A DNA stretch of 12,178 bases from Pseudomonadota bacterium (GCA_023431245.1 JAEYXO010000189.1:1-12178), one strand, 5' to 3'. Positions 6,039 through 12,178 are shown, numbered from the stretch's first letter. Notes: generated by a model from the sequence alone, not told the origin. Numbers and translations are program-made.

Positions 6039-6632
6039 TCAGGCTCCCTTCGAATCTTCGCCGATCAGGATGCGCGTGTCCGACAGGTATTTGTGCGGCG
6101 GCACCACCAGGTTGTCGGGCGCGGGACGGTTCTTGTAGACACGGCCGGCGAGATCGAACAGCGAGCCGTGGCAGGGGCAGTAGAAGCCGCCCTGCCAGTT
6201 GGGATCGAAGGCTTCCGCCTGCTTCGCGAACTTGTCGACCGGCGAGCAGCCGAGGTGGGTGCAGATGCCGACGACGACCAGGTACTCGTCCTTGATCGCG
6301 CGGGTCGCATTTGCCGCATAGGCCGGCTGCATCGGCTTCTTCGATTCCGGATCGGCCACGTTGGCGTCATTGCCGCGGATGGTGTCGAGCATTTCCTTGG
6401 TGCGGCGGACGACCCAGACCGGCTTGCCGCGCCACTCCACGGTGATGCGCTCGCCGGGCGCCAGCGCGCCGACATCGACTTCCACCGGCGCACCGGCCGC
6501 TTTTGCGCGTTCCGACGGCATCATGCTCGCCACGAACGGCACCGCCGCCGCGCCGGCCGCCACGCCGCCGGCCACCGTGGTGGCTGCGACCAGAAACTGC
6601 CGTTTACCCTGATCGGTATCTTTCTCGGACAT
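6039..6632 (-). CDS. petA: Ubiquinol-cytochrome c reductase, Rieske iron-sulfur subunit
   Basis: The 197-residue product shows both Rieske cluster boxes: CTHLGC (124-129) and CPCHGS (152-157). These give [2Fe-2S] ligands Cys124, His126, Cys152 and His155, and the disulfide Cys129-Cys154. The N-terminus has a Tat-like signal with Lys-Arg instead of Arg-Arg (GKRQFLVAAT, 9-18), a hydrophobic anchor to about 36, and the flexible hinge MMPSERAKAAGAPVEVD. As is usual for Rieske subunits, the signal is probably kept as a membrane anchor. The protein shuttles an electron from quinol at cytochrome b to cytochrome c1. The ATG at 6630-6632 is supported by AGAGGGGA at 6641-6648, eight bases upstream; extension to 6692 is not needed. 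It is the first gene of petABC. Confidence 0.96.
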   Translation of the reverse strand: MSEKDTDQGKRQFLVAATTVAGGVAAGAAAVPFVASMMPSERAKAAGAPVEVDVGALAPGERITVEWRGKPVWVVRRTKEMLDTIRGNDANVADPESKKPMQPAYAANATRAIKDEYLVVVGICTHLGCSPVDKFAKQAEAFDPNWQGGFYCPCHGSLFDLAGRVYKNRPAPDNLVVPPHKYLSDTRILIGEDSKGA

Positions 6633-6675
6633 GCCCGTAGTCCCCTCTGACTCTTGCGTCTGCGAAAAAGCGCAT

Positions 6676-6705
6676 ATTCTACACGCGGACACCCGGGAAA
6701 GTTAA
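6676..6705 (-). promoter_or_regulatory. Candidate sigma-70 promoter of petABC
   Basis: On the minus strand, TTAACT (6705-6700) and TAGAAT (6681-6676) are separated by 18 bases. The -10 matches the consensus at five of six positions. The expected start of transcription is near 6669, leaving a leader of about 37 bases before petA. Upstream of the -35 the sequence is strikingly AT-rich for this genome (6709-6735, including AATTAATT), which could act as an UP element. This fits a strongly expressed respiratory operon. Confidence 0.5.
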
Positions 6706-6737
6706 GTGAAAACTGGAAATATGCAATTAATTCATGC

Positions 6738-6760
6738 GCTTATGAGTGAGGGCCATAAGC
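6738..6760. repeat. 7-bp inverted repeat upstream of the petABC promoter
   Basis: GCTTATG (6738-6744) and CATAAGC (6754-6760) are perfect inverse copies with nine bases between them. The repeat lies 33 bases upstream of the candidate -35 and just past the histidine kinase stop. No T-run follows on the minus strand, so it is unlikely to be a terminator. A binding site for a dimeric regulator of petABC is possible. Confidence 0.35.
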
Positions 6761-6778
6761 CGCTGACAGGCGCCGGCC

Positions 6779-8143
6779 TCAGGCAACGCGGGGAAACTCC
6801 AGGCTGACGATGGTGCCGCGCCCCTGCGCCGGCGCCTGGATGTCGACCCTGCCACCGTGCAGATGGGCGATTTCGCGGACTATGGCGAGCCCCAGCCCGC
6901 AGCCCTCGCCGCTTGCGCCGTCGGCGCGGTAGAAACGCTCGAACACCAGCGCCCGCTGGGCTTCCGGTATGCCGATGCCGTCATCCTCGACCCGCAGCAC
7001 CGCGGCACCGCCCGCGCTCGCGGTCGACACCGTGATGCGGCCGCCGGAGGGCGTGTAGGCGACGGCATTGTCGATCAGGTTGGACAGCAGCTCCTTCAGC
7101 AGGAAAAAATCGCCGCGCAGCGGCGCCGCGCCGAGCTCGAGCCCGAGGTCGATCTTCTTGCGTATCGCGGCCGGCATCCAGCTCTCCGCGACCTCTTCGG
7201 CGACGCTGCGCAGGTCGATGGCCCGCATCGAATCAGCCTGCGCGAATCCCGCCTCCGCACGCGCCAGCGTCAGCAGCTGGTTGGCCAGCCGCACTGCGCG
7301 TTCGGTGGACAGGCCGAGCTCCCGCAGCACCCGCACATGCTCGGCAGGATCGGTCTGGCTCAGGCCGTACTCCACCTGCATGCGCAATCCGGCCAGCGGC
7401 GTGCGCAGCTGGTGGGCGGCGTTGGCCACGAACTGCTGCTGCGACTGCAGGGTGCGGTCAAGCCGCGCCAGCAGCTCGTTGAGTGCCAGCACCAGCGGGC
7501 GCACCTCCACCGGCGCGTGCTCCGGCGGGATCGGACGCAGATCGCGGTGCGAACGGGCCCCGATTTCCTCGCGCAGGTGCTCCAGCGGCTCCAGCCCCTT
7601 GCCGACGCCGAACATCACCAGCACCCCCACCGACACGATGAGCATCACCTCGATGGCGATCATGCCGGTCAGGATCTGCCGGGTCAGTTCGCCGCGCTTG
7701 TTCCCGGTTTCCGCGACCTGGACAATGGCATCGATGCCGCGCAGGTTGACCCGCATTGCCGCCACCCGGACCTGTTCACCGTCAATCCGGGCATCGTAGA
7801 GCAGCTCACCGGCATCGAAGGCCGCGCCGTCCGGCGGCCGCAACTGCGCGTCTCCGGCGATCAGCCGGCCGTTCCGGTCGTGGACCGAGTAGTAAATGCG
7901 GTCGAACTGGTCGGTGCGCAGCAGCATGTCCGCGGAATTCGAAAGCGCCTCCGGCTTGACGTCGGGGCGCGAATTGATCAGCCGCGTCAGCGACAGCGCG
8001 GTATCGACCAGCACCCAGTCATAGGCCGCCGTGACGGGTCGCAGCGCGAGCGCATGGCCGAACAGCGTGGCCACCACCAGCGCCAGCAGCAGCAGCACGG
8101 CCAGCCACCGGAACAGCAGGCGGCGGATGCTAAGCTGCGTCAT
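6779..8143 (-). CDS. Two-component sensor histidine kinase (TctE/QseC-like architecture)
   Basis: The 454-residue product has a first membrane helix (about 9-29), a periplasmic sensor domain (about 30-158), a second helix (about 160-180), then a HAMP-like linker. The H-box is FVANAAHQLRTPLAGL with phospho-acceptor His244. The ATP-binding domain has an N-box LLSNLIDNAV (352-361), G1 DDGIGIP (387-393), F-box FERFYR (401-406) and G2 GCGLGLAI (414-421). All catalytic boxes look intact. The periplasmic part resembles the 2CSK_N-type sensor of TctE and QseC kinases, but the signal is unknown. Its ATG lies inside the end of the response regulator gene (14-base overlap) without a clear Shine-Dalgarno, so it should be translated by coupling. 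It ends 146 bases before petA on the same strand. Confidence 0.93.
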   Translation of the reverse strand: MTQLSIRRLLFRWLAVLLLLALVVATLFGHALALRPVTAAYDWVLVDTALSLTRLINSRPDVKPEALSNSADMLLRTDQFDRIYYSVHDRNGRLIAGDAQLRPPDGAAFDAGELLYDARIDGEQVRVAAMRVNLRGIDAIVQVAETGNKRGELTRQILTGMIAIEVMLIVSVGVLVMFGVGKGLEPLEHLREEIGARSHRDLRPIPPEHAPVEVRPLVLALNELLARLDRTLQSQQQFVANAAHQLRTPLAGLRMQVEYGLSQTDPAEHVRVLRELGLSTERAVRLANQLLTLARAEAGFAQADSMRAIDLRSVAEEVAESWMPAAIRKKIDLGLELGAAPLRGDFFLLKELLSNLIDNAVAYTPSGGRITVSTASAGGAAVLRVEDDGIGIPEAQRALVFERFYRADGASGEGCGLGLAIVREIAHLHGGRVDIQAPAQGRGTIVSLEFPRVA

Positions 8144-8810
8144 CGGATGTCTTGTCGAGGTAGTAACCGAAGCCGCGGATGGAATGGATTTTCACGCCCG
8201 CCGGCCCCAGCTTGTTGCGCAGCCGCGAGATGTAGACCTCGACGACGTTCAGGTTCAGGTCCTCGTCGGCGCTGCTGATCGCCGACACGATCTGCTCCTT
8301 GCTGACGATCTTGCCGGCGCGAAGCACCAGGAATTCGAGCACGGCCCACTCCCGCGCGGTCAGCCGGACCGGGTTGCCCGCAACCCAGACGCGTTTTGCG
8401 GCAATGTCGACGGTGAGCTGTCCGTGCACGATCTGCGTCTCCGCCGTCTGCTGGCCGCGCCGGATCACGGCGCGCATCCTCGCCTCGAGCTCTATCAGCG
8501 AGAACGGCTTGATCAGGTAGTCGTCGGCGCCGAGGTCGAGCCCGTGCACGCGGTCGGTCACGGAGTCGCGCGCGGTCAGCACCAGCGCCGGCACATAACG
8601 CTCCCTTTGCCGCGCCCGGCGCAGCACCTCGAAACCGTCGATGCCCGGCAGCCCGATGTCGAGGATGACGAGGTCGTACTCTTCATGCGCCAGCAGCAGG
8701 TCAGCCTCGCGCCCGCTGGTTGCCAGCTCGACGCGGTAACCGGCCTGCTGCAGGTAACGGACCAGTCCGTCACCGAGGGCCTTGTCATCCTCCACGATCA
8801 GCACATGCAT
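8130..8810 (-). CDS. OmpR/PhoB-family response regulator
   Basis: The 226-residue product has a receiver domain (1-115) with acidic pocket Asp8/Asp9, phospho-acceptor Asp51 in YDLVILDIGLPG, Thr79 and Lys101 (LIKPFSL). A winged-helix DNA-binding domain follows (about 128-222), ending in VEVYISRLRNKLGPAGVKIHSIRGFGYYL, split here as the recognition helix VEVYISRLRNKL and the wing RGFGYYL. It is the partner of the kinase encoded just downstream, with a 14-base overlap. The pair resembles TctD-TctE and QseB-QseC in order and size; target genes are not evident. GGGAG lies about ten bases before the ATG. A 237-base gap upstream, holding an inverted repeat and a weak promoter-like pair, suggests it starts its own transcript. 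Confidence 0.95.
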   Translation of the reverse strand: MHVLIVEDDKALGDGLVRYLQQAGYRVELATSGREADLLLAHEEYDLVILDIGLPGIDGFEVLRRARQRERYVPALVLTARDSVTDRVHGLDLGADDYLIKPFSLIELEARMRAVIRRGQQTAETQIVHGQLTVDIAAKRVWVAGNPVRLTAREWAVLEFLVLRAGKIVSKEQIVSAISSADEDLNLNVVEVYISRLRNKLGPAGVKIHSIRGFGYYLDKTSDDAA

Positions 8811-8859
8811 TCCGGAAATGCTCCCGCTTGTGTTTGGCGGAGGGTCGTAAACCTCCCGG

Positions 8860-8878
8860 CGGCATCACCGCGATGCCG
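8860..8878. repeat. 7-bp inverted repeat, candidate operator before the response regulator gene
   Basis: CGGCATC (8860-8866) and GATGCCG (8872-8878) are perfect inverse copies around ACCGC. It lies between a weak promoter-like pair and the response regulator start, a place suited to autoregulation. In a GC-rich genome a 7-bp repeat may also arise by chance. Confidence 0.3.
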
Positions 8879-8888
8879 TCATGGGCGC

Positions 8889-8918
8889 ACTCTAATTCAT
8901 CGCCCGGCACCGCAGCAA
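8889..8918 (-). promoter_or_regulatory. Weak candidate promoter of the two-component operon
   Basis: On the minus strand TTGCTG (8918-8913) and TAGAGT (8894-8889) are 18 bases apart. Each matches the sigma-70 consensus at four of six positions. This is the only AT-richer spot in the gap 8811-9047; otherwise I see no gene there. Confidence 0.25.
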
Positions 8919-9047
8919 AAGCATCCGCGGCGGTTGCCGCCACGGCGCAACACCGTGTTCAGCTTCGCGCAAGCTTCGTCCGGAAACAGTGGGGATTCAC
9001 CGACAACACCGCAGCGGATGCCGGTCGGAGGTGCGGGGACGGTCGGC

Positions 9048-9440
9048 CTACTGCGGCGGCGGATGCGGCATCACGCGCTGCCAGGCGGAAGCGCAGGTCT
9101 GCACATAGGGGTAATAGGCTTGCGAATCCGGGCAGTAATGCCAGGTCGGCGCTGCCCCGGCCTGGGGTGTCCCCTGGGTCTGGGCCGGCGGTACCGGGTT
9201 GCCGCGCTCGTCGTAGAACACCAGTGGCTCCCGCACGATCACACGCTCGCGCAACACCACCGGGGGTGCCGGATGGTAGTACGGATAGGAATGCGCGGAC
9301 CACCAGGGTGCAAACACCACCGGCGCACCGATCATCACGCCCACCCGCAGCTTCGAATGGCCGCGGCCGCCATGGGCATCGGCCGGCAGGCTTGCCGCCA
9401 TCGCCGTGGCAGCCAGGGTCAGCAACAGGGTCTTGCGCAT
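9048..9440 (-). CDS. Small exported protein with a C-terminal YxC-YYPYV-C motif, function unknown
   Basis: The 130-residue product starts at an ATG preceded by AGGAGG eight bases upstream; the longer open frame to 9788 is a shadow of the Nif3-family gene. A Sec-type signal peptide is clear (MRKTLLLTLAATAMAASLPADA, read here as MRKTLLLT plus LAATAMAASLPADA) with cleavage after ADA at about 22. The mature part is rich in His, Pro and Tyr, includes PPVVLRERVIVREP (59-72), and ends in WHYCPDSQAYYPYVQTC (100-116) followed by WQRVMP. Two cysteines (103 and 116) could form a disulfide. I know this C-terminal motif from many uncharacterised short proteins of Betaproteobacteria and Pseudomonas; no function is established to my knowledge. 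Its gene directly precedes the two-component pair on the same strand, so a periplasmic role linked to the sensor is conceivable but unproven. Confidence 0.8.
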   Translation of the reverse strand: MRKTLLLTLAATAMAASLPADAHGGRGHSKLRVGVMIGAPVVFAPWWSAHSYPYYHPAPPVVLRERVIVREPLVFYDERGNPVPPAQTQGTPQAGAAPTWHYCPDSQAYYPYVQTCASAWQRVMPHPPPQ

Positions 9441-9446
9441 GGACAG

Positions 9447-9454
9447 TTCCTCCT
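9447..9454 (-). promoter_or_regulatory. Strong ribosome binding site of the small exported protein gene
   Basis: On the minus strand AGGAGGAA lies six bases before the ATG at 9438-9440, with the AGGAGG core eight bases away. It fixes the start and strongly supports that this short frame is a real gene. Confidence 0.85.
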
Positions 9455-9509
9455 GCGTCCGGAATGCCGCCATGATAGCCCCGCCGGCGCCCGCGGATGG
9501 CGGCCAATT

Positions 9510-9525
9510 TGTTTCAGAATGTAAC
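9510..9525 (-). promoter_or_regulatory. Tandem GTTACA / GAAACA half-sites with 10-bp period, candidate regulator site
   Basis: On the minus strand GTTACA (9525-9520) is followed ten bases later by GAAACA (9515-9510). Direct half-sites one helical turn apart are the usual design for OmpR-family regulators, and such a regulator is encoded about 700 bases downstream. The site is about 70-85 bases before the exported-protein start. Chance or a plain -10 element is not excluded. Confidence 0.25.
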
Positions 9526-9546
9526 CGCCGCGCCGCGGGACGGCAT

Positions 9547-10293
9547 TCAGGCCGGATTGTCGATGTCGATGAAGCGGTGCTGCAGCCCGAAGCGCTGAGC
9601 GAGGTGTTCGCCCAGTGCCTGCACCCCGTAGCGCTCGGTGGCATGATGGCCGGCGGCGATATAGGCCACGCCGGACTCGCGCGCGGCATGCACGGTCTGT
9701 TCCGAAATCTCGCCGCTGATGTAGGCATCCACCCCCAGTGCAATCGCCTGCTCGAACAGCCCCTGCGCGCCGCCCGTGCACCAGGCAATGCGGCGCAACG
9801 GCCGGGCGGAATCGCCGATCAGCAGCGGCCGCCGCGCCGTTTCCCGCTCGATCCGCTCGCCGAAACGGGCCAGCGTGGTTTCGTTCTCCAGGCTGCCGTG
9901 CACGCCGATGTCCTGCTCGCCGAAGCGCCCCGCGGGCGTCATGCCGAAGCGCAGCGCCAGCTGGACGTTGTTGCCGACTTCCGGATGGGCATCGAGCGGC
10001 AGGTGATAGGCGAACAGATTCAGGTCATGCGCGAGCAGCGCGGCGATGCGGCGGCGGCGCATGCCGGTGATGCGCCCGTCCTCGCCGCGCCAGAAATAGC
10101 CGTGGTGGACCAGCAGCGCATCGGCACCCGCAGCCACGGCCGCCTCGATCAGCGCCGAGGACGCGGTGACGCCGCTGACGACAGTGCGCACCTCGGCGCG
10201 CCCTTCCACCTGCAGGCCGTTTGGGCAATAATCCCGGAAATCAGGGACTTGCAGGTAATCCGCAAGATAAGCTTCCAGTGCAGCACGTTCCAT
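9547..10293 (-). CDS. Nif3-like dinuclear metal-center protein (YbgI family)
   Basis: The 248-residue product fits the Nif3/YbgI family. Expected metal ligands are all present: His63 and His64 in LLVHHGYFW, Asp101 in AYHLPLDAH, and His216 with Glu220 in AAGHHATERYG. These correspond closely to the ligands of E. coli YbgI. The family forms a toroidal hexamer with a two-metal site; a GTP cyclohydrolase-I-like or hydrolase activity has been proposed, but its role is unsettled. The ATG at 10291-10293 is preferred over the upstream frame to 10347 because AAGGA lies about ten bases upstream and the family begins here. The gene is divergent from the HtrA-type protease with 59 bases between starts. 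Confidence 0.92.
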   Translation of the reverse strand: MERAALEAYLADYLQVPDFRDYCPNGLQVEGRAEVRTVVSGVTASSALIEAAVAAGADALLVHHGYFWRGEDGRITGMRRRRIAALLAHDLNLFAYHLPLDAHPEVGNNVQLALRFGMTPAGRFGEQDIGVHGSLENETTLARFGERIERETARRPLLIGDSARPLRRIAWCTGGAQGLFEQAIALGVDAYISGEISEQTVHAARESGVAYIAAGHHATERYGVQALGEHLAQRFGLQHRFIDIDNPA

Positions 10294-10323
10294 GGCTTTC
10301 CATTCCTTCACCCGGCAGAGAAC

Positions 10324-10329
10324 ATTGTA
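10324..10329 (-). promoter_or_regulatory. Candidate -10 element for the Nif3-family gene
   Basis: On the minus strand TACAAT matches the sigma-70 -10 consensus at five of six positions and lies 30 bases before the ATG. No convincing -35 element is seen at the usual distance. The 59-base gap must also hold the promoter of the divergent protease gene, for which I see no clear elements. Confidence 0.3.
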
Positions 10330-10352
10330 ACCGCGCCCCCGCGGCATCCTTC

Positions 10353-11522
10353 ATGCGAAAACTCTGGTTGATCTTCTGTCAGACGGCGACCATCTGCCTT
10401 GCCGTGCTGTTTGTCGTCAGCACCCTGCGGCCGGACCTGCTCAACGGCAACTCCCCGGAAGGCGCGGTCATCACCACCGTCAGGCAGATGACCGGGGACG
10501 GCGGCGTGCCGCGCGCCGCCTCGTACAGCGATGCCGCAAAAAAAGCGATGCCGGCCGTGGTCAACATATTCACTTCGCAAGCGGTCAAACGGCAGCAGCA
10601 CCCCCTGCGCAATGACCCGCTGTTCCGCTTCTTCTTCGGCGACCAGCCCGATGCCCAGGTCCAGCCCAGCACCAATCTCGGCTCCGGCGTCATCGTCAGT
10701 GAATCCGGCTACATCCTCACCAACAGCCATGTTGTCGATGCCGCTGACGGCATCGAGGTCGCGCTGGCGGACTCGCGGCGGGTCAACGCCAAGGTGGTCG
10801 GCACCGACCCCGAGTCCGATCTCGCGGTGCTGAAAATCGACCTGCCGAAACTGCCGGCGATCACCTTCAGCCAGCCCGACAGCGCGCGTGTCGGCGACGT
10901 CGTGCTCGCCATCGGCAATCCCTTCGGGGTCGGCCAGACGGTGACGCTGGGCATCGTCAGCGCGCTGGGACGCAGCCACCTCGGCATCAACACCTTCGAG
11001 AATTTCATCCAGACCGACGCCGCGATCAATCCCGGCAACTCCGGCGGCGCGCTGGTCGATGTCAACGGGCACCTGATCGGCATCAACACCGCGATCTACT
11101 CGAAAACCCCCGGCGGCGCCTCGCTGGGCATCGGTTTCGCGATCCCCGCCAGCACCGCGAAGTCCGTGATGGAACAGATCATCCAGAACGGCTCGGTGCA
11201 GCGCGGCTGGATCGGCGTGGGCGTGCAGGACCTGAACAAGGAAATCGCCGAATCATTCCGGATTCCCGGAACACGCGGCGCGCTGATCACCGAGGTGTTC
11301 CGCGGCACGCCGGCGGATCGCGGCGGCGTTCGTGTCGGCGACGTGCTGGTCGCCGTCGCCGGCACGCCGGTGACCGCCTCGGCGACCATGCTCAACCTGA
11401 TCGCCGCGCTGGTTCCCGGCAGCCAGGCGACGCTGCGCGTGATGCGCGAAGCCAGGACGCTGGACCTCAAGGTCACCGTCGGCAAGCGGCCGAAACAGCC
11501 GCGGCGGGACATCGCCGAGTAA
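10353..11522 (+). CDS. Membrane-anchored HtrA/DegS-like serine protease with one PDZ domain
   Basis: The 389-residue product has an N-terminal membrane helix (about 5-25) with no clear cleavage site, so it is probably anchored with its bulk in the periplasm. The trypsin-like domain (about 58-275) holds the triad His126 (TNSHVVDAAD), Asp156 (ESDLAVLKID) and Ser230 (NPGNSGGALV). One PDZ domain follows (about 283-378, starting RGWIGVGVQDL). The anchor plus single PDZ is the DegS plan; DegP and DegQ have two PDZ domains. In E. coli DegS cleaves RseA in the envelope-stress response, but that target cannot be assumed here. The ATG at 10353 starts the membrane helix directly; the upstream frame to 10221 runs antisense to the Nif3-family gene. 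The Shine-Dalgarno is weak. It is convergent with tatC. Confidence 0.93.
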   Translation: MRKLWLIFCQTATICLAVLFVVSTLRPDLLNGNSPEGAVITTVRQMTGDGGVPRAASYSDAAKKAMPAVVNIFTSQAVKRQQHPLRNDPLFRFFFGDQPDAQVQPSTNLGSGVIVSESGYILTNSHVVDAADGIEVALADSRRVNAKVVGTDPESDLAVLKIDLPKLPAITFSQPDSARVGDVVLAIGNPFGVGQTVTLGIVSALGRSHLGINTFENFIQTDAAINPGNSGGALVDVNGHLIGINTAIYSKTPGGASLGIGFAIPASTAKSVMEQIIQNGSVQRGWIGVGVQDLNKEIAESFRIPGTRGALITEVFRGTPADRGGVRVGDVLVAVAGTPVTASATMLNLIAALVPGSQATLRVMREARTLDLKVTVGKRPKQPRRDIAE

Positions 11523-11542
11523 GGCCCGCAGGCCGGGCCTGC
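11523..11542. terminator. GC-rich hairpin between convergent protease and tatC genes
   Basis: GGCCCG (11523-11528) can pair with CGGGCC (11534-11539), or alternatively GCAGGC (11528-11533) with GCCTGC (11537-11542). It fills nearly all of the 25-base gap between the two stop codons. Neither strand shows a T-run after it, so a bidirectional terminator is possible but weak. Confidence 0.3.
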
Positions 11543-11547
11543 CGGCA

Positions 11548-12178
11548 TCACCGGCGGCTGCGTTCCTCCGCCTCGATGCGGTCCAGTTCGGCGTCCTGCG
11601 CCGCGTCATCCGCCGTCCGGTAGTCATCGCTGTCACCGTCATCCGCCGCCGCCCGCGGCCTGGCGCCGACAAAACGCGCGGCGAACAGGCCCACCTCGAA
11701 CAGCAGGCACATCGGGATCGCCAGCAGCAGCTGCGACACCACGTCGGGCGGCGTCACGATCGCCGCGATCACGAAGGCGATGACGATGAAATAGGGGCGT
11801 ATCTCGCGCAACTGCTGCAGCGTGACGATGCCCATGCGCGTCAGCATCACCACCACGATCGGCGTCTCGAAGGTCAGGCCGAAGGCGAGAAACATGGTCA
11901 GCACGAAATTCAGGTAGTTCTCGATGTCCGGCGCCACCGAGATGCTTTTCGGCGCGATCTGGTTGATGAAGTGGAACACCGTGTTGAACACGAAGAAATA
12001 GCAGAAGGCGATGCCGATCACGAACAGCAGCGTGCTGGCCACCACCAGCGGCAGCACCAGGCGTTTTTCGTGGCTGTAGAGTCCGGGCGCGACAAAGGAC
12101 CAGGCCTGGTACAGCGTGTACGGCAGCGTCAGCACGAAGGCCACCATCATCGCCACCTTGATCGGCACCAGGAAGGGC
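11548..12178 (-). CDS. tatC: Sec-independent protein translocase subunit TatC (5' end outside window)
   Basis: The frame stays open to the right edge, giving 209 visible residues that begin within the conserved PFLVPIK segment. Visible TatC signatures are ALPYTLYQAW-like LPYTLYQAWSFVAPGLY, FGLTFETP with the conserved membrane Glu, and TPPDVVSQLLLAIPMCLLFE. At least four membrane helices are seen. TatC is the receptor that recognises twin-arginine signals and, with TatA and TatB, moves folded proteins across the inner membrane. The C-terminus is an acidic tail of about 35 residues rich in Asp, Glu and Ala (AADDGDSDDYRTADDAAQDA). The N-terminal helices, and presumably tatA-tatB, lie beyond the window. 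Likely clients in this window are PetA and the amidohydrolase. Confidence 0.95.
   Translation of the reverse strand, partial: PFLVPIKVAMMVAFVLTLPYTLYQAWSFVAPGLYSHEKRLVLPLVVASTLLFVIGIAFCYFFVFNTVFHFINQIAPKSISVAPDIENYLNFVLTMFLAFGLTFETPIVVVMLTRMGIVTLQQLREIRPYFIVIAFVIAAIVTPPDVVSQLLLAIPMCLLFEVGLFAARFVGARPRAAADDGDSDDYRTADDAAQDAELDRIEAEERSRR

Noticed and set aside
3849..6295. Long plus-strand open frames opposite petC and petB (3849-4691, 5114-6295)
   Set aside because: They are stop-poor shadows of strongly supported cytochrome genes in a GC-rich genome.
6633..6692. N-terminal extension of PetA to 6692
   Set aside because: It would include the promoter -10 and the ribosome binding site; the family N-terminus begins at the ATG at 6632.
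6857..9524. Long plus-strand open frames of 473 and 497 codons opposite the two-component genes
   Set aside because: The opposite strand encodes intact kinase and response regulator motifs; these frames show no domain, signal or start site.
9441..9788. N-terminal extension of the small exported protein into the Nif3-family gene
   Set aside because: The signal peptide and strong ribosome binding site place the start at 9440.
10221..10352. N-terminal extension of the HtrA-type protease
   Set aside because: It runs antisense through the Nif3-family start and puts 44 unrelated residues before the membrane anchor.
1..12178. CRISPR arrays, tRNA or rRNA genes, phage genes, transposases, toxin-antitoxin pairs
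   Set aside because: I looked for regularly spaced repeats, cloverleaf-like stems and hallmark proteins and saw none.

Overview
The window is a high-GC chromosomal segment that looks betaproteobacterial. The main reason is the gene neighbourhood: tatC, an HtrA-type protease, a Nif3-family gene, petA-petB-petC (cytochrome bc1) and sspA-sspB. That order is characteristic of Betaproteobacteria, and the PVWY-type cytochrome b fits the same group. I cannot name the genus from sequence alone.

Layout from left to right. Positions 1-357 hold the 3' end of a beta-hydroxyacid dehydrogenase gene (+). Positions 383-712 hold a lower-GC gene for a small two-helix membrane protein (+). Positions 713-1041 have no gene and carry nested palindromes of dispersed-repeat type, then a clear intrinsic terminator for the minus strand. 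From 1042 to 10293 every gene is on the minus strand; in transcription order they are a Nif3-family gene, a small exported Cys-pair protein, an OmpR-type response regulator, its histidine kinase, petA, petB, petC, sspA, sspB and a Tat-exported metal-dependent amidohydrolase. At 10353-11522 a membrane-anchored HtrA/DegS-like protease gene runs on the plus strand, divergent from the Nif3 gene. Positions 11548-12178 hold the 3' part of tatC (-), convergent with the protease gene.

How the genes work together. PetA (Rieske protein), PetB (cytochrome b) and PetC (cytochrome c1) form the bc1 complex, which moves electrons from quinol to periplasmic cytochrome c. PetA and the amidohydrolase both carry Tat-type signals, so TatC, encoded in the same window, probably serves both. 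SspA and SspB are the stringent-starvation RNA-polymerase partner and the ClpXP adaptor. The two-component pair plus the small exported protein sit between the Nif3 gene and petA, where I would expect these two to be adjacent, so they look like a lineage-specific insertion.

Most of the window is ordinary housekeeping sequence, and I did not find a demonstrably new system. The points most worth a second look are the two-component/exported-protein insertion, the nested palindromic element at 730-909, the low-GC membrane protein whose predicted start lies in a hairpin, the amidohydrolase with a 60-residue segment ahead of its Tat motif, and the extra two-helix segment and PVWY motif in cytochrome b.
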